NCBI RefSeq assembly: GCF_009712475.1
Contig: NZ_VCJO01000001.1
Location: forward strand, 434,001-498,000
Direction of reading: 5' to 3'
DNA length: 64,000 nt
From: Micromonospora sp. CP22
GTDB lineage: Bacteria > Actinomycetota > Actinomycetes > Mycobacteriales > Micromonosporaceae
Shown here: piece by piece, positions 29,378-37,473 of the stretch
Position numbering within the stretch: position 1 is the stretch's first letter
How the letters are laid out: the number at the start of each line of letters is the position of its first letter
The notes under the pieces: model-generated
Database searches by the model: none
What the model was told of the DNA's origin: nothing
The model's input: only the letters and a program-made list of their open reading frames with translations
Translations under genes and position numbers: made by a program

Positions 29378-30514
29378 ATGACCGCCGGCCGCCGAACGGG
29401 CGGACCACACCTGACGGGGGTGACCGTGTCTCACCCAGGTTCTCCTGGCTTCCTGGGGCAACCCGCCGGCTCGGCGCCGGCCGACGCCCCGCCCGACGCA
29501 GGGCAGAGCTGGCTCGGGGCCCGCTGGGGTCGCCTGCTCGTGATCGTGGTCGCGTTGGGGCTGGTCGTCGGCTCCGTGGCAGCGCCCTGGTCCGAGGTGA
29601 CCCTGAGCGTGCTGGGCAGCAGGAACGACTCGCTGATCCATCAGGATTCGACCACCGGGCTCGCTGTCACCGAAATCGACGGATGGGGCTGGGCGTACCT
29701 CCTCCTGTTGGTGCCGCTGGTGCCGCTGGTGGTGGGCGCGGTGGTGCTGCCCAGATCCGTGGCACGGATCGCCGCGGTCGCGGCGGGCGGTGCCCTGCTG
29801 GCGATGTCGACCGTGCTGTTCGGTGCCGCGTACCGTATCTCGTCCACACCGGACGAGGCCGCCGCCCGCTGGGCCGAGGTCGTGCGCCGGCTGACCCCGG
29901 TGCTGGACCGGGACTTCGGCTCGATCTGGCTCGGCTATGACAGCCTCGGCCTGACGTTCGCCGTGCTCGCCGTCGCGGCGCTCGCCGCGGTGGTGCTGAC
30001 CAGCCTGTGGCCGGGGTCCGGCCGGTTCGTCGTGGCGGGGGCCGGCACACTGGCGCTGTTCGCCGGCATCGCGCTGCCCTGGGTGACCGTCTACGGCGTG
30101 ACCGGGAGCGGAGTGGACCGGAGCAACGCCTGGTGGCCCACCTTCGGTGGCGGTGCGGTGCTCACCATGGTCGGCACGCTGGTGCTCGCCGCCGTGACCT
30201 GGTGGGCCGCGTTGCGCCGGTCGACCCGTGGGCGGTTGCCCCTGCTGCTCGTGACGGTGCCGGCAGCCTTCGCGCTCCTCCTCGCGCACGATTTCATCGG
30301 GCTGGACCCGAAGGAGTGGCAGGACGCGGCCGAGCGGGCCCGGTTCCTCGCGGTCACCTACGACGTCCGGTCAGCGGCCGAAGTCGCCCAGCTCGCGCCC
30401 GTGCTCTTCCTCGTCGCGATGGTGCTGGCCTGGTCGGCGGCGCGGCGACGGGCCCGGACCGCGCGGCCACCGGTCGTCGCCGCGCCGACCGGGGCAGCCC
30501 GCACTCCCAGCTGA
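29378..30514 (+). CDS. Uncharacterised eight-segment membrane protein
   Basis: I recognise no named family. With ATG 29378 there are 378 residues; GTG codons at 29420 or 29426 are alternative starts and would remove only a low-complexity N-terminus. About eight hydrophobic segments follow, beginning at LLVIVVALGLVVGSVAAPW, with a 50-residue extracytoplasmic or cytoplasmic loop after the third. The PW motif at the end of segment 1 is echoed at the end of segment 5 (IALPWVTVYG), suggesting an internal duplication of four plus four segments. A TAGGGT element at 29361 could be its -10. Confidence 0.75.
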   Translation: MTAGRRTGGPHLTGVTVSHPGSPGFLGQPAGSAPADAPPDAGQSWLGARWGRLLVIVVALGLVVGSVAAPWSEVTLSVLGSRNDSLIHQDSTTGLAVTEIDGWGWAYLLLLVPLVPLVVGAVVLPRSVARIAAVAAGGALLAMSTVLFGAAYRISSTPDEAAARWAEVVRRLTPVLDRDFGSIWLGYDSLGLTFAVLAVAALAAVVLTSLWPGSGRFVVAGAGTLALFAGIALPWVTVYGVTGSGVDRSNAWWPTFGGGAVLTMVGTLVLAAVTWWAALRRSTRGRLPLLLVTVPAAFALLLAHDFIGLDPKEWQDAAERARFLAVTYDVRSAAEVAQLAPVLFLVAMVLAWSAARRRARTARPPVVAAPTGAARTPS

Positions 30515-30519
30515 CGCCG

Positions 30520-30559
30520 GGGCCGCGCCCCGACGGCGAATCGACGTCGGGCGCGGCCC
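30520..30559. terminator. Bidirectional terminator between membrane-protein and aminotransferase genes
   Basis: A 15-bp stem (30520-30535 with 30545-30559) contains one bulged C and a nine-base loop. It lies 5 bases after the membrane-protein stop and 24 bases before the convergent aminotransferase end. Confidence 0.75.
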
Positions 30560-30583
30560 TCGCGTGACCTCACGCCGTGTCGG

Positions 30584-31777
30584 TCATCGGGCCTCGGGCA
30601 GCCGGCGCAGCCGGGTCACCGCCTCGGTCAGCACCTCGGGACGTTTGCAGAAGGCGAACCGGATCAACCGCCGACCGGCCTCGGGGTCGTCGTAGAAGAC
30701 CTGGGTGGGCACCGCGACCACGCCGGACCACTCGGGCAGCGTGCGGCAGAACTCCACCCCGTCGTTGCCGCCGAGGGCGGTGATGTCCGCGGTGACGAAG
30801 TACGTCCCCTCCGGGGTGAGTACGTCGAAACCGGCGGCGGCCAGCCCGTCGACCAGTTGGTCCCGGCGGGCCTGCAAGCCGTCGCGGAACGCGGTGAAGT
30901 AGTCGTCGGGTAGGGCGAGCGCCACCGCCACCGCGGGTTGCAGGGGCGCGGCGTTGACGAAGGTGAGGAACTGCTTGACCCGCAGCAGCGCCGACACCAG
31001 CGGCGCCGGGCCGCTGGCCCAGCCCACTTTCCAGCCGGTGCAGGAGAAGGTCTTGCCGGCGGAGGAGATCCGCAGGGTGCGCTCCCGCATTCCCGGCAGG
31101 GTGGCCAGCGGCACGTGCCCGCTGGCGGCGTCGGTGAAGGCCAGGTGCTCGTACACCTCGTCGGTGACCGCGTACGTGTCGTGCTCCTGGCACAGCTGGG
31201 CGATCAGGGTCAACTCGTCGGGTGTGAACACCTTCCCGGTCGGGTTGTGCGGGGAGTTCAGCAGCACCAGCCGAGTACGCGCACCGAACGCGGCCCGCAG
31301 GTCGTCGGGGTCGAAGGCGTACCGCCCGGTGGCGTCCGGGCGGAGCGTCACCGGCCGCCGGACCGCACCGGCCAGGGTGATCGAGGCGGCGTACGAGTCG
31401 TAGTAGGGCTCGAAGCAGATCACCTCGTCACCCGGCTCGCAGAGGGCGAGGATCGCGGCGGCCACCGCCTCGGTGGCTCCGGCGGTCACCACCACCTCAC
31501 CATCCGGGTCGTACTCCAGTCCCCAGAAGCGGCGCTGGTGTGCCGCGACGGCCGCGCGCAGCTCGGGGATGCCGGGGCCGGGTGGGTACTGGTTGCGTCC
31601 GTTGGTCAGGGCCTGCGCCGCGGCGGCGAGCATCTCGGGCGGGCCGTCGGTGTCCGGGAAACCCTGTCCGAGGTTCACCGCGCCGGTGCTTACCGCGAGG
31701 GCGGACATCTCCGCGAAGATCGTCGTCCCGAACGGGCGCATCCGGGCCACCAGCGGGTCCACATCGCTGATCGTCAC
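30584..31777 (-). CDS. Class I/II PLP-dependent aminotransferase
   Basis: The fold-type I aminotransferase has 397 residues if started at GTG 31777 (MTISDVDPLVARMRPFG). The further upstream open frame has poor coding character. NLGQGFPDTDGPPEML, NQYPPGPGIPELR, the NSPHNPTGKV loop and the PLP lysine in SSAGKTFSCTGWKVGW are clear. This motif set is shared by N-succinyldiaminopimelate aminotransferase (DapC) of actinobacteria and by kynurenine/methionine aminotransferases. DapC would fit the nearby cell-wall genes, but the substrate is not settled. It is divergent from glmS. Confidence 0.88.
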   Translation of the reverse strand: MTISDVDPLVARMRPFGTTIFAEMSALAVSTGAVNLGQGFPDTDGPPEMLAAAAQALTNGRNQYPPGPGIPELRAAVAAHQRRFWGLEYDPDGEVVVTAGATEAVAAAILALCEPGDEVICFEPYYDSYAASITLAGAVRRPVTLRPDATGRYAFDPDDLRAAFGARTRLVLLNSPHNPTGKVFTPDELTLIAQLCQEHDTYAVTDEVYEHLAFTDAASGHVPLATLPGMRERTLRISSAGKTFSCTGWKVGWASGPAPLVSALLRVKQFLTFVNAAPLQPAVAVALALPDDYFTAFRDGLQARRDQLVDGLAAAGFDVLTPEGTYFVTADITALGGNDGVEFCRTLPEWSGVVAVPTQVFYDDPEAGRRLIRFAFCKRPEVLTEAVTRLRRLPEAR

Positions 31778-31919
31778 GCCCGTCAGGGTACGGGGATGAG
31801 CCGCCGGTCCGCCCTCACCGGATGAGTGCTTTGTGGCAACCTCCGCCCCCATCGCCGAATCGCTCAAGTTGCGTGATTGTTTACCCCGGTTTCGAGCAGA
31901 CATCGTGAGCGAAACTAGT

Positions 31920-31925
31920 TAGGCT
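31920..31925 (+). promoter_or_regulatory. glmS -10 element (probable leaderless transcript)
   Basis: TAGGCT ends seven bases before the glmS ATG at 31933, so the transcript should start at the AUG. No Shine-Dalgarno sequence and no glmS ribozyme are present in the 155-base upstream interval. Confidence 0.55.
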
Positions 31926-31932
31926 GTCACCC

Positions 31933-33846
31933 ATGTGTGGAATCGTGGGTTACGCCGGGGCCCGACCGGCGCTCGGCATCGTGCTCGACGGCTTGCGGCG
32001 GCTGGAGTACCGCGGCTATGACTCGGCCGGCGTCGCCATCGTCTGCGACGGAGAGCTGTTGACTGAGAAGAAGGCCGGCAAACTGGCCAACCTGGAGAAG
32101 GTGCTCTCCGAGCGGGCGGCCGAGGACCCGGCCGGCTGCGCCGCCAGCCCGATCGGCATCGGCGACGGCACCACCGGCATCGGGCACACCCGTTGGGCCA
32201 CCCACGGTGGCCCGACGGACCGCAACGCCCACCCGCACCTGTCGCCCGACGGTCGGGTCGCGGTGATCCACAACGGCATCATCGAGAACTTCGCCAAGCT
32301 CCGTGCCGAGTTGGAGGAGCAGGGCGTCACCTTCGCCAGCGACACCGACACCGAGTGCGCCGCGCATCTGCTCTCCACCGCCCTGAACGACCTGCGTGCG
32401 GCGGGCCAGCCGGACGGGCCGCAGTTGCTGACCGCCGCCATGCGGGTGGTCTGCCAACGGCTGGAGGGCGCCTTCACGCTGCTCGCCGTCGACTCGGCCA
32501 TCCCCGGCGCGGTGGTCGGCGCACGCCGCAACTCACCCCTGGTCGTCGGTCGCGGTGACGGGGAGAACTACCTCGCCAGCGACGTCGCCGCGTTCATCGA
32601 GCACACTCGGGACGCGGTCGAACTGGGCCAGGACCAGATCGTCCTGATCACCAGCGAGAGCATCGAGATCACCGACTTCGACGGCCAGCCGGCCACCGGC
32701 AAGGACTTCCACATCGACTGGGACTCCTCCGCCGCCGAGAAGGGCGGCTACGACTGGTTCATGCTCAAGGAGATCGCCGAGCAGCCGGCGGCGGTGGCCG
32801 ACACGCTGCTCGGTCGGCTCACCGAGTCCGGCGAGATCATGCTCGACGAGGTCCGCCTGAGTGACCAGGACCTACGCGACGTCGACAAGGTCTTCATCGT
32901 CGCCTGCGGCACCTCCTACCACGCCGGGATGGTGGCGAAGTACGCCATCGAACACTGGACCCGGATCCCCTGCGAGGTGGAGTTGGCCAGCGAGTTCCGC
33001 TACCGCGACCCGGTGCTGGACCGGTCCACCCTGATCGTGGTGATCTCGCAGTCCGGCGAGACCATGGACACCTTGATGGCGCTGCGCCACGCCAAGGACC
33101 AGAAGGCCCGGGTGCTGGCCATCTGCAACACCAACGGCTCCACCATCCCGCGCGAGTCCGACGCGGTCCTCTACACCCACGGCGGGCCGGAGATCGCCGT
33201 CGCCTCCACCAAGGCGTTCCTCACCCAGTTGGTCGCGTGTTACCTGATCGGGTTGCACCTGGCCCAGGTGCGCGGCATCAAGTTCGCCGACGAGGTGGCG
33301 GCCGTGGTCGAGCAGCTCCACCAGGTGCCGGACAAGCTGCGGGAACTGCTCGGGCGGGTCGAGCCGGTCCGCGAGCTGGCCCGCCAGTTGAGCGCCGAAC
33401 CGACCATCCTGTTCATCGGCCGGCACGTCGGCTACCCGGTGGCGTTGGAGGGTGCGCTGAAGCTCAAGGAGTTGGCGTACATGCACGCCGAGGGCTTCGC
33501 CGCAGGCGAGTTGAAGCACGGCCCGATCTCGCTCGTCGACCAGAACACCCCGGTGATCTGCATCGTCCCGTCTCCGGTGGGCCGGGGCATGCTGCACGAC
33601 AAGGTGGTCTCCAACATCCAGGAGGTACGCGCCCGTGGCGCCCGCACCATCGTCATCGCCGAGGAGGGCGACGAGTCGGTCGTCCGGTACGCCGATCATC
33701 TGATCTACGTCCCACGGACGCCCACGCTGCTCGCGCCGCTGGTCACCGCAGTGCCGCTCCAGGTGCTCGCGGCCGAGGTCGCCGCCGCCCGGGGTCACGA
33801 CGTCGATCAGCCGCGCAACCTGGCCAAGTCCGTCACGGTGGAGTGA
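31933..33846 (+). CDS. glmS: Glutamine-fructose-6-phosphate aminotransferase GlmS
   Basis: GlmS makes glucosamine-6-phosphate, the first step to UDP-GlcNAc. The 637 residues start MCGIVGYAG, so Cys2 becomes the N-terminal nucleophile of the glutaminase domain (LEYRGYDSAG, GHTRWATHG, HNGIIEN). Two SIS isomerase domains follow: ACGTSYHAG and SQSGETMDT in the first, ALEGALKLKELAYMHAEG in the second. It ends with the conserved PRNLAKSVTVE. Its stop lies 11 bases from the end of the convergent hydrolase gene. Confidence 0.97.
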   Translation: MCGIVGYAGARPALGIVLDGLRRLEYRGYDSAGVAIVCDGELLTEKKAGKLANLEKVLSERAAEDPAGCAASPIGIGDGTTGIGHTRWATHGGPTDRNAHPHLSPDGRVAVIHNGIIENFAKLRAELEEQGVTFASDTDTECAAHLLSTALNDLRAAGQPDGPQLLTAAMRVVCQRLEGAFTLLAVDSAIPGAVVGARRNSPLVVGRGDGENYLASDVAAFIEHTRDAVELGQDQIVLITSESIEITDFDGQPATGKDFHIDWDSSAAEKGGYDWFMLKEIAEQPAAVADTLLGRLTESGEIMLDEVRLSDQDLRDVDKVFIVACGTSYHAGMVAKYAIEHWTRIPCEVELASEFRYRDPVLDRSTLIVVISQSGETMDTLMALRHAKDQKARVLAICNTNGSTIPRESDAVLYTHGGPEIAVASTKAFLTQLVACYLIGLHLAQVRGIKFADEVAAVVEQLHQVPDKLRELLGRVEPVRELARQLSAEPTILFIGRHVGYPVALEGALKLKELAYMHAEGFAAGELKHGPISLVDQNTPVICIVPSPVGRGMLHDKVVSNIQEVRARGARTIVIAEEGDESVVRYADHLIYVPRTPTLLAPLVTAVPLQVLAAEVAAARGHDVDQPRNLAKSVTVE

Positions 33847-33860
33847 CCGGTGGCCGGTCA
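33844..33860. terminator. Small hairpin joining two convergent stop codons
   Basis: TGACCGG-N3-CCGGTCA: the left arm begins with the glmS stop (TGA) and the right arm ends with the complement of the hydrolase stop. With only 7 bp and no T-run, it may be a minimal bidirectional terminator or simply a consequence of the sequence. Confidence 0.35.
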
Positions 33861-35447
33861 CCGGCCCAGCACCACCCGCGCCATGCCGTCCAGGGCCGGA
33901 TTGTCCGGGTGCCAGTAGCCGGTGTGGCCGTACCGGCCACTGGGGAACGTCCGGCCCCCGAAGCCCGGCTCGGCCGGGTCGCGCCCGAACCAGCGTTCGT
34001 CGCCCGACCCGGCCAGCCAGCCGACGATGGTGCCGACCGGGGAGGCACCGAGTGCCGCCCGCCGGGCGAGTTCGTCCGGCGGGCGGGTCAGCCGGATCAC
34101 GTCGTCCGGCGCGGTGCTGGCCCACACTCGGTCGGGTGGCAGGCCCAGGTCGGCCGCGTGTTGCACGCCGACCCCGGGTGAGCCGACGAAGACCAGCGCG
34201 TCCGCCGCCAGGCCATGATCGCGAGCGGCGGTGCCCACCACCAGCGACCCGTAGCTGTGCCCGAGCACCGTCTGCCGTCCCGGCGGATCGTCGTGGGTGG
34301 CCCGCAGGCCCTCCTGGAACCGGTGCAGCGCCTCACCGGCCGCGCGGGCCTGCCCGTCCCGGGCCGCCTCGTGTAGGAAGTCCGGGGCGTCGTAGTCCAG
34401 CCAGAGCACCGCCGAGGTCTGCGTACCGGGGGCCAACTCGGCGCAGCGGGCCAGCACCTGCGCCGCCCGGCCCAGCTCGCCGGTTGCGTCGTGCAGCCCG
34501 GAGGTCATGCCCGGCACATAGGTGAGCACGTCCGTGGCCCGATCCGGGTTGCCCAGCGCCACCACCGCCCGCCCCTCGCCGCCGACGTCCAGACCCAGCA
34601 GGTACGCCCGGGGCTGCTGAGCCGAATCCAGCCGGTCGACGAGGGCGTCCAGCCCGGATCTCGCGGCGTCGACGGCACGCAGGCCGACCAGCTCTGCCGG
34701 GCCCCGTGGCAGCCGGGCGAGCAACTGCTCCCACCGCTGGGCCAGCTCCGCCCGGCGGGCCGCGAGCAGTAACCGGTTGGCCTGGTCACGGGCGTCGGCC
34801 GGCACCCCGTCGAGGCGGCCGATCAGCTCCGGCTCGTGCACCACCAGCCAGCGCCGCTCGGCCGAGGTGAGCCCGGCCCACCAGCGACGCACCAGAGCCG
34901 GATCGGCGTTCGGCGGCGGACGGTACGACGGTGGCCGGGCCGTCCAGCCGGTGCCGGCGGCCTCGGTCAGCCGCGCCAGGCGGGCCGTGGCCTCCGCGTC
35001 GGCCGTGGCGGCCTGGTCGAGGGCCGACCGCAGGGCCGTGGACACCTGGCGCACGGCGTGCTCGGGCGGCATCCGGGTCGGGTCGGCGCGTACGCCACCC
35101 CGACGGTCGATCAACACGCCGGTCTCGGCAGCGGCGGCCACGGCTGCCGTCAGCCGACCCCGGGCGGCGACCAGCCGCGCGGCGAACTCGGCAAGTACCT
35201 GATCGGTCTCGATCGCGGCCGGAGCCAGCGCGACCAACTCGTGGCGCAGCCCGGACAGCCGGGCGTCGGCCGACCCGGCGGCACTGCCGGACCACCCGGT
35301 GCGCAGGGTGTTGCCGACCTCGGTCAGCTCGCCGGCCCGCCGCTCGGCCAACCCGCCCAGCCCCGCCCAGGACGACCCGGTGGCCCGCCACGCGCTCGGG
35401 TCGGCCGTGGAGAGCTGGGCGTAGCCGACCCGCGTGGGTGTGCTCAT
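33858..35447 (-). CDS. DUF1023 alpha/beta hydrolase with N-terminal WXG-like helical domain
   Basis: The 529-residue protein starts at ATG 35447. Residues 1-200 are helical, with a TGWSGSAA segment like the WxG turn of type VII secretion substrates. Residues about 280-529 form an alpha/beta hydrolase of the DUF1023 type: GLDVGGEGRAVVALGNPDRA, YVPGM, the nucleophile elbow GHSYGSLV, GSPGVGV and a late GHTGYW histidine region. No signal peptide is seen, so export would need an ESX-like system. It overlaps the upstream small gene by four bases and forms a pair with it. Substrate unknown. Confidence 0.85.
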   Translation of the reverse strand: MSTPTRVGYAQLSTADPSAWRATGSSWAGLGGLAERRAGELTEVGNTLRTGWSGSAAGSADARLSGLRHELVALAPAAIETDQVLAEFAARLVAARGRLTAAVAAAAETGVLIDRRGGVRADPTRMPPEHAVRQVSTALRSALDQAATADAEATARLARLTEAAGTGWTARPPSYRPPPNADPALVRRWWAGLTSAERRWLVVHEPELIGRLDGVPADARDQANRLLLAARRAELAQRWEQLLARLPRGPAELVGLRAVDAARSGLDALVDRLDSAQQPRAYLLGLDVGGEGRAVVALGNPDRATDVLTYVPGMTSGLHDATGELGRAAQVLARCAELAPGTQTSAVLWLDYDAPDFLHEAARDGQARAAGEALHRFQEGLRATHDDPPGRQTVLGHSYGSLVVGTAARDHGLAADALVFVGSPGVGVQHAADLGLPPDRVWASTAPDDVIRLTRPPDELARRAALGASPVGTIVGWLAGSGDERWFGRDPAEPGFGGRTFPSGRYGHTGYWHPDNPALDGMARVVLGR

Positions 35448-35740
35448 CGGGGCAGGGCGGAGAGCCGGGCGGCGGCCCTGGCGTCCACCGACTCGTACGC
35501 CCCGGCGGCTGCGCGCACCGCGTCGCCGGTCGCCGCGACCCGGGCACCGAGCCGCCCGGACCAGGCGTGCACGGCCGCCTCCAGGCGGGCGAGCGCCTGT
35601 GCCGTCGACCATTCCCGAGCCGGTGCGGTCAGACCCCGCTCGCCGGCCAGCCCGTGCGCCAGCCGGTAGCCGGCGGCATCCAGCGCCCGCCCGGCCTGGT
35701 GCAGCAGCTCCGGCCGCACGGTCAACTTCTGCTCGGTCAT
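35444..35740 (-). CDS. EspC/WXG100-like small helical protein (type VII secretion family)
   Basis: The 98-residue protein begins MTEQKLTVRPELLHQAGRAL (VRPELLHQAGRALDAAG), as in the ESX EspC-like family, and consists of two amphipathic helices around an EWSTAQAL turn. Such proteins are secreted as dimers, or with partners, by type VII systems in actinobacteria. It is co-translated with the DUF1023 hydrolase, giving a probable secreted pair. No EccC/EccD machinery genes are in the window. Confidence 0.75.
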   Translation of the reverse strand: MTEQKLTVRPELLHQAGRALDAAGYRLAHGLAGERGLTAPAREWSTAQALARLEAAVHAWSGRLGARVAATGDAVRAAAGAYESVDARAAARLSALPR

Positions 35741-35810
35741 CGGCCCCTCCCACCCGGCATCAGCCCGACGCCGCCGACGCTAGGCGTCGCCGATGCCGGT
35801 GGCGGTGCCC

Positions 35811-35851
35811 TGTGGACAACCGGTGGTGTGGGTACTCCTGCTCTGTCCACA
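35811..35851. promoter_or_regulatory. Two facing DnaA-box-like nonamers
   Basis: TTGTCCACA on the minus strand (35811-35819) and CTGTCCACA on the plus strand (35843-35851) face each other 23 bases apart in the divergent promoter region of nnr and the EspC-like gene. TTGTCCACA is the preferred actinomycete DnaA box. Function is speculative. Confidence 0.35.
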
Positions 35852-35961
35852 GGTGTTGCTCCAGCAGTGCTCGACGGCTATCTTGCGGCCCGCGCGCCGG
35901 TAGGGTTGGCCGTGGTGTTCGGCGACGGTCGCGCCGGTGCGCGCGGGGAACGGGGTGGGCC

Positions 35962-37431
35962 TTGAGACCGGTCTGGCGGGTGGCGGACGTGCGTGCCGCC
36001 GAGGCGTCCCTGATGGCCACCCTGCCGTCCGGCACGCTGATGCAACGCGCCGCCGCCGGGCTGGCCCGCCGCTGTGCGCTGCTGCTCGCCGAGCGGGGCG
36101 GGGTGTACGCCGCACCGGTGCTGCTGCTCGTCGGCTCCGGTGACAACGGCGGCGACGCCCTCTACGCCGGTGCCCGGCTCGCCCGGCGTGGGGCCGAGGT
36201 GTCGGCCCTGCTGCTCACCCCGGAGCGGGTGCACCGAGAGGGGCTGGCCGCGCTACGCGCCGCCGGAGGACGGGTCGTGTCCCGCCCACCGGCCGTGGTC
36301 GACGTGGTGCTCGACGGGATCGTCGGCATCGGCGGGCACGGTGGGCTACGGGAGACCGCCGAGCAGTTGGCGGCGAGTCTGCTCCGGCACCGGGGCCGCG
36401 ACGGTGAGCGGGCGACGGTGGTGGCGGTGGACGTGCCCAGCGGTGTCACGGTGGACACCGGCGGGGTGCCGCTGACGGCGTCCGGCCGTCCGAACGCGGT
36501 ACACGCCGACGTGACGGTGACCTTCGGCGCGTGGAAACCGGCACTGGCGGTCGGCCCGGCCGCCGCGCTGGCCGGCGAGGTGGAACTGGTCGACATCGGG
36601 TTGGCGCCGTGGCTGCGCGGCAGCCCCGCCCTGCACGTGGTGGAGTGGTCCGACGTGGCCGACTGGTGGCCCACGCTCGGCCCCCACTCCGAGAAGTACT
36701 CCCGGGGCGTGGTCGGGTTGGCCACCGGCTCCGCGACGTACCCGGGTGCGGCGGTGCTCTCCGTCGGCGGCGCGCTCGCCGGGCCGACCGGCCTGGTCCG
36801 CTACGCCGGGGGCGCCCGGGACGAGGTGGTGCGCCAGCACCCCTCGGTGATCGCCACCGACCGGGTGGCCGATGCCGGTCGGGTGCAGGCCTGGGTGTGC
36901 GGGTCGGGACTGGGCACCGACGAGCGGGCCGCGGCCGAGCTGCGCAGCGTACTCGCCGCGCCGGTTCCGGTGGTGCTGGACGCCGACGCGCTGACCCTGC
37001 TGGTCGACGGCTCCCTGGCCGACCAGCTGCGCCGGCGGGACGCGCCGATCGTGGTGACCCCGCACGATCGCGAGTTCACCCGGCTCTGCGGGGAGGAACC
37101 GGGTGCCGACCGGGTCGCCGCCACGCTGCGACTGGCCGCCTGGATGAACGCGGTGGTGCTGCTCAAGGGGGACCGCACGGTGATCGGCACGCCGGACGGG
37201 CAGGCGTACGTCAACCCGACCGGAACGCCCGCGCTGGCCACCGGTGGCACCGGCGACGTGCTGGCCGGCCTGCTCGGTTCGCTACTCGCGGCGGGGCTGC
37301 CGGCCGAGCGGGCCGCCGCCGCGGCGGCGTACGTGCACGGGCTGGCCGGCCGGGAGGCGGCCCGCAGCGGCCCGGTCACCGCGCCGGACGTCGTCGCCGC
37401 GCTGCGTCCCGTGCTGGCCCGTCTGCCCTGA
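35962..37431 (+). CDS. nnr: Bifunctional NAD(P)H-hydrate epimerase/dehydratase
   Basis: This enzyme repairs hydrated NAD(P)H. A TTG start at 35962 gives MRPVWRVADVRAAE, the natural beginning of the epimerase domain, and 489 residues; the long upstream frame is non-coding. The YjeF-N epimerase part (residues about 1-205) shows VLLLVGSGDNGGDALYAG and VDVPSGV. The dehydratase part (about 215-489) shows KYSRGVVGLATGS, VLDADALTLL, TPHDREFTRL and GTGDVLAGLLGSLLA for ADP binding. It stands directly upstream of alr, a common actinobacterial order. Confidence 0.94.
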   Translation: MRPVWRVADVRAAEASLMATLPSGTLMQRAAAGLARRCALLLAERGGVYAAPVLLLVGSGDNGGDALYAGARLARRGAEVSALLLTPERVHREGLAALRAAGGRVVSRPPAVVDVVLDGIVGIGGHGGLRETAEQLAASLLRHRGRDGERATVVAVDVPSGVTVDTGGVPLTASGRPNAVHADVTVTFGAWKPALAVGPAAALAGEVELVDIGLAPWLRGSPALHVVEWSDVADWWPTLGPHSEKYSRGVVGLATGSATYPGAAVLSVGGALAGPTGLVRYAGGARDEVVRQHPSVIATDRVADAGRVQAWVCGSGLGTDERAAAELRSVLAAPVPVVLDADALTLLVDGSLADQLRRRDAPIVVTPHDREFTRLCGEEPGADRVAATLRLAAWMNAVVLLKGDRTVIGTPDGQAYVNPTGTPALATGGTGDVLAGLLGSLLAAGLPAERAAAAAAYVHGLAGREAARSGPVTAPDVVAALRPVLARLP

Positions 37432-37473
37432 GTACCCGCCGTGGTGATCAGCGTGGAAAGTAGGGTGGAGGGC

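Noticed and set aside
31778..31932. glmS ribozyme upstream of glmS
   Set aside because: The interval is too short, shows no ribozyme core, and has a -10 element adjoining the ATG.
35434..35961. N-terminal extension of Nnr read from the upstream open frame
   Set aside because: It is the antisense of the EspC-like gene and of intergenic DNA; the epimerase domain begins naturally at TTG 35962.
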